Source: an uncultured Saprospirales bacterium
GTDB lineage: Bacteria; Bacteroidota; Bacteroidia; Chitinophagales; Saprospiraceae
Assembly (NCBI GenBank): GCA_937926355.1
Contig: CALAZP010000276.1
Coordinates: 8,094 to 72,093 of the forward strand
Length of the DNA: 64,000 bases
Direction of reading: 5' to 3'
Shown: in pieces, positions 15,892 through 24,526 of the stretch
Position numbering within the stretch: position 1 is the first letter of the stretch
How the letters are laid out: the number at the start of each line of letters is the position of its first letter
Translations under genes and position numbers: made by a program
Notes under the pieces: generated by a model
Told to the model about the DNA's origin: nothing
The model's database searches: none
The model's input: only the letters and a program-made list of their open reading frames with translations

Positions 15892-16914
15892 ATGAAAAAC
15901 GAATTCAATCCTAATCAGGTAGGCATTAAAAATGGGAATTTTATAGGCCTACCCTATACTAAGGAAGAGGCTGATATTATTCTTTTTCCTGTTCCATGGG
16001 ATTGCACAGCCTCCTATGGCAAAGGAACCTCAACTGGTCCACAAAACATACTTAATGCGTCTGTTCAATTAGATTTAGAAGACCCAATGCTGCCAAATGC
16101 ATGGAAGCGGAAATTATTTTTCCATCCTATATCTGAAGAATTGTTAGAACTAAATTCACAATTGACACCTAAAACAAAAGTTGTAATAGATTATCTTGAA
16201 TCAGGGGGAACGATACCCAATAACCAAGCTATTCAAGAACTTTTGAAAGAAATTAATATACAGACAGAAAAAATGGTAGAATATGTTCAAAATACATGTG
16301 CTCAATTATTAAAGGCTGGTAAAAAAATTGGATTAATAGGTGGAGAGCATAGCGTCCCTTTAGGGTATTTAAGAGCCTTAAAGGAAAAATATGATTCATT
16401 TGGTATTCTTCAAATTGATGCACACTTTGACCTAAGAGAAGCTTATGAGGGTTTTAAATATTCACATGCATCTATTTTTTTTAATGTCATGGAAGAAGAT
16501 TTAGCTCATTCATTATTTCAAATAGGCATAAGAGATTATTGTTTTGAAGAAAAGGATTATGCTGATCAACATCCTAATATTCAATATCTTTTAGACCACC
16601 AAATCAAACAAAAATTAATGATTGGCGAAAGTTTTCAATCTATCGTTCAATCTATAATCAATCAATTACCTGATTTGATTTACATAAGCTTTGATATTGA
16701 TGGGTTACAGCCTTATTTGTGTCCTCATACTGGTACTCCTGTACCTGGTGGATTTACCTTTGAAGAGAGTTTTTATCTCTTAGAACAACTAAAATTGTCT
16801 GGCAAAACCATCATTGGATTTGATCTTTGTGAAACAGCTGGATTTCCGCACGAATGGGATGGAAGCGTTGGAGCGAGATTAGCTTATAGATTGTCTAATT
16901 TATTGACCCTTTAA
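15892..16914 (+). CDS. speB: Agmatinase/arginase-family ureohydrolase, probably agmatinase
   Basis: Binuclear-manganese ureohydrolase, 340 aa. The metal-site motifs are all present: GGEHSVPLG (usually GGDHS), DAHFDLREAYEG, HASIF, and SFDIDGLQP followed by HTGTPVPGG. The position beside the carboxynorspermidine genes favours agmatinase, which yields putrescine and urea. Formimidoylglutamase and arginase are alternatives that sequence reading alone cannot exclude. No arginine decarboxylase is in the window. The stop codon shares the palindrome TTAA with the stop of the convergent flippase gene. Confidence 0.78.
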   Translation: MKNEFNPNQVGIKNGNFIGLPYTKEEADIILFPVPWDCTASYGKGTSTGPQNILNASVQLDLEDPMLPNAWKRKLFFHPISEELLELNSQLTPKTKVVIDYLESGGTIPNNQAIQELLKEINIQTEKMVEYVQNTCAQLLKAGKKIGLIGGEHSVPLGYLRALKEKYDSFGILQIDAHFDLREAYEGFKYSHASIFFNVMEEDLAHSLFQIGIRDYCFEEKDYADQHPNIQYLLDHQIKQKLMIGESFQSIVQSIINQLPDLIYISFDIDGLQPYLCPHTGTPVPGGFTFEESFYLLEQLKLSGKTIIGFDLCETAGFPHEWDGSVGARLAYRLSNLLTL

Positions 16915-18236
16915 TTGGAAAAAACTAACCAATAACAAATAGTCAATAAAGCTGTATAAAAAGTAAAAATAGGCAGAGGAAGATATTGACCTATTGACAC
17001 TTTGCTTTTCAATTCTAAAATAATTACCATAAATATTTTTTCATACGAATAGGCAATAACCGTTCCCCAGGCTATACCTATGATTCCCAATACCGGAACC
17101 AAAAGATAACTGACTACTATATTTACAATTAACTCAGTTATAGCAATTGGAATTAACCAATGATTCAGATTTTGAGCCATTATTATTGGCTTCAAAACCA
17201 ATAATCGACTAATAATTACCAATAGATAAACTCCAAATATATAACCACTTAATTCAAAAGCGTCTCCATAAATTACCGAAAATATTTTCTTTGCAAAAAT
17301 CAACGAAAAAATGGCAAACAAAAAAAAAACATGTGAAAGTTGTTTCGTTTTCCTTTTGAATTCTAACAAACCGGATAAAGAATTTTTTTGAAGTACATGA
17401 ACATTTGCTGTGGCAAATGCAGATGTAATAATTACAGATAAAGGAAGTTCTTTTGCTCCATACCTAAAAATTGCAAACATTTCTTTATTGTTAGGGAAAT
17501 AATATCCTACCATCCAATTATCAGCTATTAAATGGAGTCCTCCTAAAAGAGCATAGCCCATAAAAGGAAGAGATTTTTTTAACCAAATTAATATCCAATT
17601 CCAATCAATTGAAAAAATTGAAGATTTAAATATTAGAATAAATAAAAAGATTTGTTTGAGGAGAGAATGAATAATTAATCCTATAAAAATAAATCGAAGA
17701 TCCAAATTAAGAACTGGAGGTAATGATACCAAAATGATCCAAAGGCCATTTGCTAAAACAGTATAGTAGGTAAGTACTTTTTTGTAGCCCTTTCTTAAAA
17801 GAAAAATAGGCGCAATCCATGTATTAAAATCTAAAAATAGATGAATACAATAAAGTGAATAAAACTCTACTTTGGAGGAAGAGGTTAAAAAACGAACAAT
17901 GGAAGTTTCAAACCCAATCAGAATGCCTGCAAGAAGAAAGCCGATTAATAATGAAAATAAATAGATCGAAAATGGAAATCTGTCATTTGCCTCTTTGTAT
18001 AGTAAATTAAAGGCATCTAAAAAGCCTTGGTTAAGAAATAATGTAAATGAAAATCCAATAAAAAGTAGGATTTCATAATTACCAATAAAACTGAGACCAA
18101 CATTACTATTGGAAAGGACTATGGAGATAAAAAGCGTTCCTAACTGTCTGCTAATTGCAAAAAAATGAAACGCCTTGTGAGTTGTCCAAAGTTTTTTACC
18201 CGATAGGAGTAGTATTTTCTTTAAAAATGACACCAA
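16911..18236 (-). CDS. Oligosaccharide flippase-like (Wzx/MATE-type) membrane protein
   Basis: 441 aa, hydrophobic throughout, with about 12 predicted membrane segments in the arrangement of polysaccharide-export flippases (e.g. LGLSFIGNYEILLFIGFS-type first helices, GGLHLIADNWMVGYYF, and a late VLGIIGIAWGTVIAYSYEK helix pair). It probably moves lipid-linked sugars across the inner membrane. No ATG is near the 5' end: the reading frame begins at TTG 18236 or GTG 18233, inside the last 41 bases of the upstream saccharopine-dehydrogenase gene, so it depends on that transcript. The ligand is unknown. Confidence 0.75.
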   Translation of the reverse strand: MVSFLKKILLLSGKKLWTTHKAFHFFAISRQLGTLFISIVLSNSNVGLSFIGNYEILLFIGFSFTLFLNQGFLDAFNLLYKEANDRFPFSIYLFSLLIGFLLAGILIGFETSIVRFLTSSSKVEFYSLYCIHLFLDFNTWIAPIFLLRKGYKKVLTYYTVLANGLWIILVSLPPVLNLDLRFIFIGLIIHSLLKQIFLFILIFKSSIFSIDWNWILIWLKKSLPFMGYALLGGLHLIADNWMVGYYFPNNKEMFAIFRYGAKELPLSVIITSAFATANVHVLQKNSLSGLLEFKRKTKQLSHVFFLFAIFSLIFAKKIFSVIYGDAFELSGYIFGVYLLVIISRLLVLKPIIMAQNLNHWLIPIAITELIVNIVVSYLLVPVLGIIGIAWGTVIAYSYEKIFMVIILELKSKVSIGQYLPLPIFTFYTALLTICYWLVFSN

Positions 18237-19539
18237 ATGATTTTAACTCTTCTAAAACAGGTTGGTACACTTCTTTTTGAACTGGAATATTAACCCCTCT
18301 ACTTGTGATTTTTTCCTGCATTACAAGATTTACAAATAAACCTAAAGGAAGTCCAACCAATTTTGACATTGCTGTATTGGTTTCATCTTCCCCATTTAAG
18401 CTGAGCGTTGAGGTTTTTAAAAAGTGTTGACCTTCATAATCATATTCGAATTCATGGTGCATTACTACCCTGTCTTTATCACCGCGATTAAGTTTCCACT
18501 TTTCAATCAATAATTCTTCCAATATCTGGGCAGGAGAAGCATTTTCAGTTTTTATTTTTTTCTTTCTGAAAAGTCCTAGCCACTCTAATTTGCTTATGAT
18601 TTCATCTCGAGTACTTATTCCTAATAGATTGGCAATTTTTTCCTTAAGTGAACTACCGGAATGGTAAGAACTATTTACATATGCCTCCATCAAGTCATGG
18701 TAGGTTAAATCAAGGCTATTCACTATTGGATAAGAACTATCTGTTAGACCAATTTGAATTAAAGCATCCCAAGCTTTGCAGAAACCAGGATATCGCAAAG
18801 TCCCACGAAGGATATTAGGAATATTCTTGAGTCCATAAATATCCTTGTATAGAAGTGAATCTCTATTGGCATAAGCTTCAAAGGCTCCTAATCCATCAAT
18901 ATTAATATTCCAATATTGCTTAAATAATCTATTGTATGGAATATATTTCAGCTTGCCATTCTCCAGATATTGGGCCGTACCTTGACCCGCTCTTACAACA
19001 TTTGCAGGATTCCATGATATTTTATAACCCCAGGGATTATCATTACTCTCAGGCGCAACTAATCCACCTGTATAGGATCTAAAAGCTGTTAAATGTCCTC
19101 CCTTTTCAGTTATTTCATCAATTTTTTGTTTAGCAGACATATGATCAAGACCAGGATCTAATCCCATTTCATTCATAAAAATCAATGACTTATCTCTAGC
19201 CACATCCCCCATTCTATACATTTGACTAGATACATAGGATGCTGTTATTAAGTGCTTATTCAAATTGACGCAATCTTGTGCTAATTCTAAATGAAGATGA
19301 GCAGGAACTAGGGATACAACCAAATCAGCCCTTTTAATCATTTCTCTTCTATCATTTACTTTAGTAACATCTAACCAAGTAGCTCTTCCATTTGGATGAT
19401 TTTGAATTTTTTCCTCAGCAAGGATAGGGTTTTGATCAGCTACAGTTACAAACCAACCATTTTCTTTAGCTTTATTCAAAACGTAAGAAATTAAAGCTGA
19501 GGAACTTCTACCTGCTCCTATTATAAGAATATTGTTCAT
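18196..19539 (-). CDS. Saccharopine dehydrogenase (Lys9-like, glutamate-forming)
   Basis: 447 aa NAD(P)-dependent enzyme. N-terminal Rossmann motif LIIGAGRSSSALISYVL, then NEMGLDPGLDHMSAKQ (about 143-158) and GGLVAPESNDNPWGYKISW, the signature of the Lys9 group, which oxidises saccharopine to aminoadipate semialdehyde and glutamate in lysine breakdown. It is distinct from the carboxynorspermidine synthase nearby, which belongs to the Lys1-like group. The flippase gene begins inside its 3' end. No lysine-ketoglutarate reductase partner is present, so the pathway context is inferred. Confidence 0.82.
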   Translation of the reverse strand: MNNILIIGAGRSSSALISYVLNKAKENGWFVTVADQNPILAEEKIQNHPNGRATWLDVTKVNDRREMIKRADLVVSLVPAHLHLELAQDCVNLNKHLITASYVSSQMYRMGDVARDKSLIFMNEMGLDPGLDHMSAKQKIDEITEKGGHLTAFRSYTGGLVAPESNDNPWGYKISWNPANVVRAGQGTAQYLENGKLKYIPYNRLFKQYWNINIDGLGAFEAYANRDSLLYKDIYGLKNIPNILRGTLRYPGFCKAWDALIQIGLTDSSYPIVNSLDLTYHDLMEAYVNSSYHSGSSLKEKIANLLGISTRDEIISKLEWLGLFRKKKIKTENASPAQILEELLIEKWKLNRGDKDRVVMHHEFEYDYEGQHFLKTSTLSLNGEDETNTAMSKLVGLPLGLFVNLVMQEKITSRGVNIPVQKEVYQPVLEELKSFGVIFKENTTPIG

Positions 19540-19573
19540 TATATTAGTGTATTATTTGGGTTGAATACTAAAA

Positions 19574-20044
19574 ATGAAAGATAAGCAAATTAAATTTGTT
19601 GATTCAAAGAAGGATTTATCTGAATCACAACAACTTTTAGTTCAACATGCATTGGAAGCCTTAACGCTATCTTATAGCCCTTATTCTCAGTTTAAAGTAG
19701 GCTGTGCTATTTTGTTAGACAACAATACAATAGTAAAAGGTGCAAATTTTGAAAATGCTTCTTATCCATTATGTCTGTGCGCTGAGCGTGTATCCTTAGC
19801 TTCGGTAGTATCCAATTATCCCCATTCGATAGTTAAGGCAATAGCCGTAACTGCTCAAAACTCCAATAAATTGATAGACCAACCTATTACGCCTTGTGGT
19901 GCTTGCAGACAGGTAATAAAAGAAATGGAGATTAAACAAAAAAAAGAAATAGAAGTCATTTGTTTTGGTATGGAAGGAAGAATTTCTATTTGGCCAAATA
20001 GTAATTCTTTATTACCAGATGCTTTTGACGGTTCTTTTTTATAG
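19574..20044 (+). CDS. cdd: Cytidine deaminase
   Basis: Deaminates cytidine and deoxycytidine in pyrimidine salvage. 156 aa, the short tetrameric form. Zinc site: CAERVSLA (Cys ligand and catalytic Glu) and PCGACRQV (two Cys ligands). YSPYSQFKVGCAI and NFENASYP are the substrate-side motifs. Divergent from the Lys9-like gene by 34 bases; its TAG overlaps the kdsB stop. Confidence 0.95.
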   Translation: MKDKQIKFVDSKKDLSESQQLLVQHALEALTLSYSPYSQFKVGCAILLDNNTIVKGANFENASYPLCLCAERVSLASVVSNYPHSIVKAIAVTAQNSNKLIDQPITPCGACRQVIKEMEIKQKKEIEVICFGMEGRISIWPNSNSLLPDAFDGSFL

Positions 20045-20746
20045 TTTTTTTAAATCTTCAAGAGTATCTATTGCAATGCTTTCCCATTCGGTTTCCAAGA
20101 CTCTTATGGGATACCCGTGCTCTAACCATCTAAGTTGTTCTAATGATTCTATCCTCTCTAATTCCGTTGGTTTTAATTGGGCAATTTCCAATAAAGTCTG
20201 CCTTTGAAAACCATATAAACCAATGTGTTTGAAATGAAAGATATTCTGATTTTGATTTCTTGGAAAAGGTAAAAGACTTCTACTAAAATATAGTGCGTTG
20301 CCACACAAATCCGTCACTACTTTTACAATATGAGGGCTGTCTTTTTCTTCATTCTCACTTATTTTCTTTTTCAAGGTAACGATTTTAACATCTGGATGTT
20401 GGAATGCTTGAACTAAGTCCTCTAATTGTTTTTTGGCAATTCTAGGTTCATCTCCTTGAATATTGACGATGAAATCCATTTCAGGAAAATCCTTAGCTAA
20501 TTCAGAACATCTATCTGTACCAGAACGATGAGTATTTTGGGTCATTCTAACTTTGGCTCCATAATTAAGGGCTTCCTTATAAATATCATCATGATCTGTA
20601 GCGATGCAAAGCTCATCAAATAAGCCAGATGATTTTGCTCGGTCATATACATGAAGAACCATAGCTTTTCCATCAATTTTTGTTAAAGGCTTACCAGGAA
20701 ACCTTGTGGAAGCGTATCTTGCAGGAATAATGCCAAGTATTTTCAT
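20039..20746 (-). CDS. kdsB: 3-deoxy-manno-octulosonate cytidylyltransferase
   Basis: Activates Kdo as CMP-Kdo for lipid A/LPS core assembly. 235 aa. IIPARYASTRFPGKPL at the N-terminus is the nucleotide-binding motif; FIVNIQGDEPRI (about 91-102) and LYGFQRQTL are family landmarks. The ATG (20744-20746) shares the palindrome CATG with the start of the divergent LysM gene, so no spacer exists and its promoter must lie inside that gene. Indicates a Kdo-containing outer membrane. Confidence 0.95.
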   Translation of the reverse strand: MKILGIIPARYASTRFPGKPLTKIDGKAMVLHVYDRAKSSGLFDELCIATDHDDIYKEALNYGAKVRMTQNTHRSGTDRCSELAKDFPEMDFIVNIQGDEPRIAKKQLEDLVQAFQHPDVKIVTLKKKISENEEKDSPHIVKVVTDLCGNALYFSRSLLPFPRNQNQNIFHFKHIGLYGFQRQTLLEIAQLKPTELERIESLEQLRWLEHGYPIRVLETEWESIAIDTLEDLKKL

Positions 20747-21560
20747 GGTGCTCAGGTGTATTTTTCACTTTTGGATATTTTTATTACCCAGTTTATTGGA
20801 GGGTCAAAACAGTATCAACAACCCAGTTTTTGATACTCAAGATACTGTCTTTTTGGAGAAAGATTTCGGAGGCAATTTTAAAACCAAGATCTTGATTCAA
20901 GATTCTAATTTTTTACAACAAGCTTTAGCATTTTTTAAGGTCGATCTTATTGAATCTCAAAAATTAAATATTCAAATTCCATATGAAGCCTATTTTCCAT
21001 TTCCCAAAGATCTGATCAAAAGATATAAGGATGAGACCTATGATATAGCTCCACATATTCCAATTTGTTATTTAGCAGAAAAAGGTGACACATATTATTC
21101 CGTTGCTAGAAAGTTATTCGGAATTCCATTATTAACGCTGATGAGAAGAAATCAAATCATAAAACAAGAATTGAAAATAGGCAAACCATTATTGGTAGGT
21201 TGGTATGCACTGGAGGATACCGTAAAAATTTCAAGGAATTTTGATTTTAATAAACCCATCTATCTAGGAAATATTAACCAAATTAAAAACCAATACGAAA
21301 TAGAAAATGGAATAGCAATTATAGAAGGCAATGATGGTTTAAATAGTAGAAACTTAGCTTTAAGCAATAAATATCCCTTGGGAACTGAAATATTAATTTA
21401 TAATCCAGTAACTGGATTAGGACTGAAAATTGAAATTGTTGGAAAAATCCCCCTGACTTTATACGATGATTCTATTTCATTTGTAGTTGGAGCAGATATT
21501 GCTAATCGAATAGGGGCTAGAGATAAAAAATTTCATATTGGAATACTTCAAAAAAAATAA
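20745..21560 (+). CDS. Exported LysM-domain protein, possible RlpA-like C-terminal domain
   Basis: 271 aa from ATG 20745, with a signal peptide (MVLRCIFHFWIFLLPSLLEGQ). A LysM domain is visible around residues 95-150: ICYLAEKGDTYYSVARKLFGI, LLTLMRRNQI, LKIGKPLLVGW. The C-terminal 80 residues (ASN-poor version of LGTEILIYNPVTGLGLKIEIVGKIP) resemble a double-psi beta-barrel of the RlpA type, though the catalytic residues are not obvious. Likely binds peptidoglycan in the periplasm. In-frame ATG 20730 and GTG 20706 are earlier starts, but they would overlap kdsB and spoil the signal peptide. Confidence 0.65.
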   Translation: MVLRCIFHFWIFLLPSLLEGQNSINNPVFDTQDTVFLEKDFGGNFKTKILIQDSNFLQQALAFFKVDLIESQKLNIQIPYEAYFPFPKDLIKRYKDETYDIAPHIPICYLAEKGDTYYSVARKLFGIPLLTLMRRNQIIKQELKIGKPLLVGWYALEDTVKISRNFDFNKPIYLGNINQIKNQYEIENGIAIIEGNDGLNSRNLALSNKYPLGTEILIYNPVTGLGLKIEIVGKIPLTLYDDSISFVVGADIANRIGARDKKFHIGILQKK

Positions 21561-21566
21561 TTACAA

Positions 21567-22544
21567 ATGGAAGTTTGCAAATCAATATTAGAAACCATAG
21601 GAAATACTCCCTTGGTTCAAATCAATAATATTACTAAAGATATCCCTGGTACTTTTTTAATCAAGGTAGAAACTTTTAATCCTGGCCACTCAATTAAAGA
21701 TAGAATGGCTTTAAAAATGGTCGAAGATGCAGAAAAAGGTGGATTGTTAAAGGAAGGTGGAACCATAATTGAATGCACATCCGGTAATACAGGTATGGGA
21801 CTTGCTTTAGCAGCCTCAGTTAAGGGTTATCGATGTATATTTACTACTACAGATAAACAGTCCAAAGAAAAAATAGATATTTTGAAGGCTTTAGGGGCTG
21901 AAGTTTTGGTATGTCCGACAGATGTAAGCCCAGAAGATTCTAGATCTTATTATTCCGTTGCAAAGAGATTAAGTGAGGAAATCGAAAATTCATATTGGTT
22001 CAACCAATATGATAACCTTTCTAACAAGCAAGCGCATTATGAATCGACTGGACCTGAAATTTGGAGACAGACAGATGGAAAGATTACTCATTTAATTGTT
22101 GGAGTTGGAACTGGTGGCACTATATCAGGAACAGGAAAATTTTTAAAAGATAAAAATCCAAAAATTCAAGTTTTAGGAATTGATACTTATGGCTCAGTAT
22201 TCAAAAAGTACCATGAAACTGGTACATTTGATAAAGAAGAGATATATCCTTACGTGACGGAGGGAATTGGTGAAGATATTATTCCAAAAAACGTTGATTT
22301 TTCAGTAATTAATTATTTCGAAAAAGTTTCCGATCAAGCAGGTGCATTAATGGCTAGAAGACTTGCAAAGGAAGAAGGTTTGCTCTTGGGATATTCTGCT
22401 GGATCAGCAGTTGCTGGTTTATGTCAATTAAAAGATAGGTTTCAAAAAGATGACGTAGTAGTTATAATCATCCACGATCATGGCAGTAGATATATCGGTA
22501 AAATATACAACGATGAATGGATGCAAAAACAAGGATTTTTATAG
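21567..22544 (+). CDS. Cystathionine beta-synthase / cysteine synthase family PLP enzyme
   Basis: Fold-type II PLP enzyme, 325 aa, without the regulatory CBS-domain pair. PLP lysine Lys44 in NPGHSIKDRMA; phosphate-binding ECTSGNTGMGLALA and VGVGTGGTISGTGKF. The ending VIIIHDHGSRYIGKIYNDEWMQKQGFL (shortened here to GSRYIGKIYNDEWM) is typical of cystathionine beta-synthase more than CysK, so it probably condenses serine and homocysteine, or works in reverse transsulfuration. It lies 6 bases after the LysM gene. TTATAG holds both its stop and that of the convergent NlpC gene. Confidence 0.82.
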   Translation: MEVCKSILETIGNTPLVQINNITKDIPGTFLIKVETFNPGHSIKDRMALKMVEDAEKGGLLKEGGTIIECTSGNTGMGLALAASVKGYRCIFTTTDKQSKEKIDILKALGAEVLVCPTDVSPEDSRSYYSVAKRLSEEIENSYWFNQYDNLSNKQAHYESTGPEIWRQTDGKITHLIVGVGTGGTISGTGKFLKDKNPKIQVLGIDTYGSVFKKYHETGTFDKEEIYPYVTEGIGEDIIPKNVDFSVINYFEKVSDQAGALMARRLAKEEGLLLGYSAGSAVAGLCQLKDRFQKDDVVVIIIHDHGSRYIGKIYNDEWMQKQGFL

Positions 22545-23318
22545 CAAAAGTCTTTTTATAACCCTTAGTTTGTGGGTATAGGCCCTTTTTGTTTCATCAA
22601 AAATTCCGAAATGATCTACTAAATCTATTTTGACTCGATCAGCAACGTGAATAATTTTTCCTTCTCCCAAGTAAATTCCTACATGATCAATAATTCCCTT
22701 TTTATTTTCAAAAAAAATCAAATCTCCATCTGTACTATTTTCAATAAAATGTATAAGCTCACCAAAATATACCTGTTGGGTAACGAATCTGGGTAATTTT
22801 AAATTTACAAGTTTGAATAAAATCTGAACCATTCCTGGCGCATCCATACCCATAGGAGTTTTTCCTCCTTCCAAGTAAGGTACGTAAAGTAATTTTTTTG
22901 CGAGTTTGACTATTGTCAATGATTGATTAGATAGTTGGTTTGAAAATACAGCTTGACCACTAAATCTAAAGACATTATTCTGAAGGGTAAATTTTAATCC
23001 ATCAAATCCTGGCAGTTGAGCTCCTAAACTCACTGTTAACTGGTGTTCATCAGTTAAAATCGGATTAAAAAGATCAAATACGTGGGCATGATTTTGACGA
23101 TATTTCTCAAATTCCTGATCTGAAATTAAAACAAGCTGATCTTTCAATACCCACCCTAAAACCTCATCATACTCCGTTCTAATTTTTAGCCATATATTTG
23201 CGCTTGTTTCAATTATTTCTGCTAATTCGCCAAACAAAAGCTGTGAAATTAGCTCACCTGTTGTATTGGGCTTACTTTTTATGGGAACAGCACCTAAAGG
23301 ACAAATGGCAAAGGCCAT
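22539..23318 (-). CDS. NlpC/P60-family protein with SH3 domain, catalytic cysteine missing
   Basis: 259 aa. N-terminal bacterial SH3-like domain (residues 1-70), a middle SH3-like segment, and a C-terminal NlpC/P60 domain (about 135-259). In active members the nucleophile sits in DCSG; here the same place reads GKTPMGMDAPGMVQ, with Ala160 for Cys and Pro161 for Ser. The codon is GCG, at least two changes from TGT/TGC. The region holding the family's His (DHVGIYLGEGKIIHVADR) is kept. No signal peptide is evident, as for other members of this Bacteroidota group. Probably a binding protein or pseudoenzyme rather than a cell-wall peptidase. Confidence 0.75.
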   Translation of the reverse strand: MAFAICPLGAVPIKSKPNTTGELISQLLFGELAEIIETSANIWLKIRTEYDEVLGWVLKDQLVLISDQEFEKYRQNHAHVFDLFNPILTDEHQLTVSLGAQLPGFDGLKFTLQNNVFRFSGQAVFSNQLSNQSLTIVKLAKKLLYVPYLEGGKTPMGMDAPGMVQILFKLVNLKLPRFVTQQVYFGELIHFIENSTDGDLIFFENKKGIIDHVGIYLGEGKIIHVADRVKIDLVDHFGIFDETKRAYTHKLRVIKRLLL

Positions 23319-23386
23319 GAATTGTGATTTATGAGAAAACTCTTAATTGGATAAAAATAATAATTATTTCAAATCGTTTTTATTGC

Positions 23387-24442
23387 ATGAAACAAGGATT
23401 GCTTTTCTATATTCTTCTTTTAGTAAATGTGATATGTCTAAAAGCTCAAGACCCCTTTTTTTCTCAGTTTTATGCCAACCCAACTTATATAAATCCAGCG
23501 CTTACCGGATCTATGGCTGGAAAATATAGATTATTATTTATCAATCGCAATCAATCCCCGGATAATGTTTTAAAAACTTCTTCAGCTTCAGCTGATTTCA
23601 GATTTGGATTGAAGTTTAAATCAAAAATATCTTCTGATAGAGTTGGGGCGGGAATATTATTTGTATCCGATCGAAATACCAGTAATGGTTTTTCGATAAC
23701 ATCAGGTAGTTTTTCATTAGCCTATCATAAAATACTAAACAAAAATTGGAATGAAATTCTTTCGGCAGGAATTTCAATTGGTTTACAACAGAGAAATACC
23801 AGTTTTGATTTATTGAATTTTCAAGATCAATTTAATGGTACATCAGCCTATAGCCTTTCTACCGCAGAGAATATTCCCAATAATAATTTTGCTTACGGAG
23901 ATTATAGTGCTGGAATTTTCTATTCCATACAACCTGAGAAAAAACTTAGTTTTTATGCAGGAATAGCCATTCATCATTTTAACCAACCAGAAGTAAGTTT
24001 CTATCAAAATTCAAGTAGTTTGAATACAGCTATTAGTGCTAAACTACCTACAAAATATACCTTGCATAGTGGCGTGAATATTTCCTTATCAAGAAATGGA
24101 GTATTACAATGGCTGCCAGGGTTAGCGTTAATGAGGCAAGGAAATTTATGGGCCGGAAATGTCGGAAATAATTTTAGATGGGAATCCTTTGCAAATAGAT
24201 CCGGAGCATTCCTTGTAGGCTTATGGGCTAAACCTATTTCGAATATTGATGAAAAAATTATAATGGGATCAATAGTAAGTTTTTTAGGATTTGAATTTAG
24301 TGGTTACCAGCTAGGAATGAGTATGGACTTAGGAAATTTAACTAGGGATTATAACTATACCGTGAATAAAAATGCATTTGAAATATCATTCACTTTTACC
24401 GGAGATTTCGATGAAGACTTAATTTACTGTCCTAGATTTTAG
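23387..24442 (+). CDS. PorP/SprF family type IX secretion-associated outer-membrane protein
   Basis: Signal peptide ending KAQ, then DPFFSQFYANPTYINPALTG, the hallmark start of PorP/SprF proteins, followed by a long run of beta strands. 351 aa from ATG 23387; a GTG-initiated extension to 23324 would add 21 residues before the signal peptide and is unlikely. Family members anchor or assist T9SS and gliding components in the outer membrane. Here it stands alone, without PorK-PorN genes or a large adhesin beside it, so it may serve a particular cargo instead of being the core PorP. Downstream, 84 bases hold no recognisable feature. Confidence 0.85.
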   Translation: MKQGLLFYILLLVNVICLKAQDPFFSQFYANPTYINPALTGSMAGKYRLLFINRNQSPDNVLKTSSASADFRFGLKFKSKISSDRVGAGILFVSDRNTSNGFSITSGSFSLAYHKILNKNWNEILSAGISIGLQQRNTSFDLLNFQDQFNGTSAYSLSTAENIPNNNFAYGDYSAGIFYSIQPEKKLSFYAGIAIHHFNQPEVSFYQNSSSLNTAISAKLPTKYTLHSGVNISLSRNGVLQWLPGLALMRQGNLWAGNVGNNFRWESFANRSGAFLVGLWAKPISNIDEKIIMGSIVSFLGFEFSGYQLGMSMDLGNLTRDYNYTVNKNAFEISFTFTGDFDEDLIYCPRF

Positions 24443-24526
24443 GATTGAAATTAATATTAGGCAAATTAAATAGAGGTGAATTAGATACTACCTTAAAACG
24501 ATCAATAATTTATTTCAGTATAGCAT

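Noticed and set aside
19545..19556. TATTATTTGGG upstream of cdd as a promoter
   Set aside because: Has three bases between TA and TTTG instead of two, and no -33 element at the right distance.
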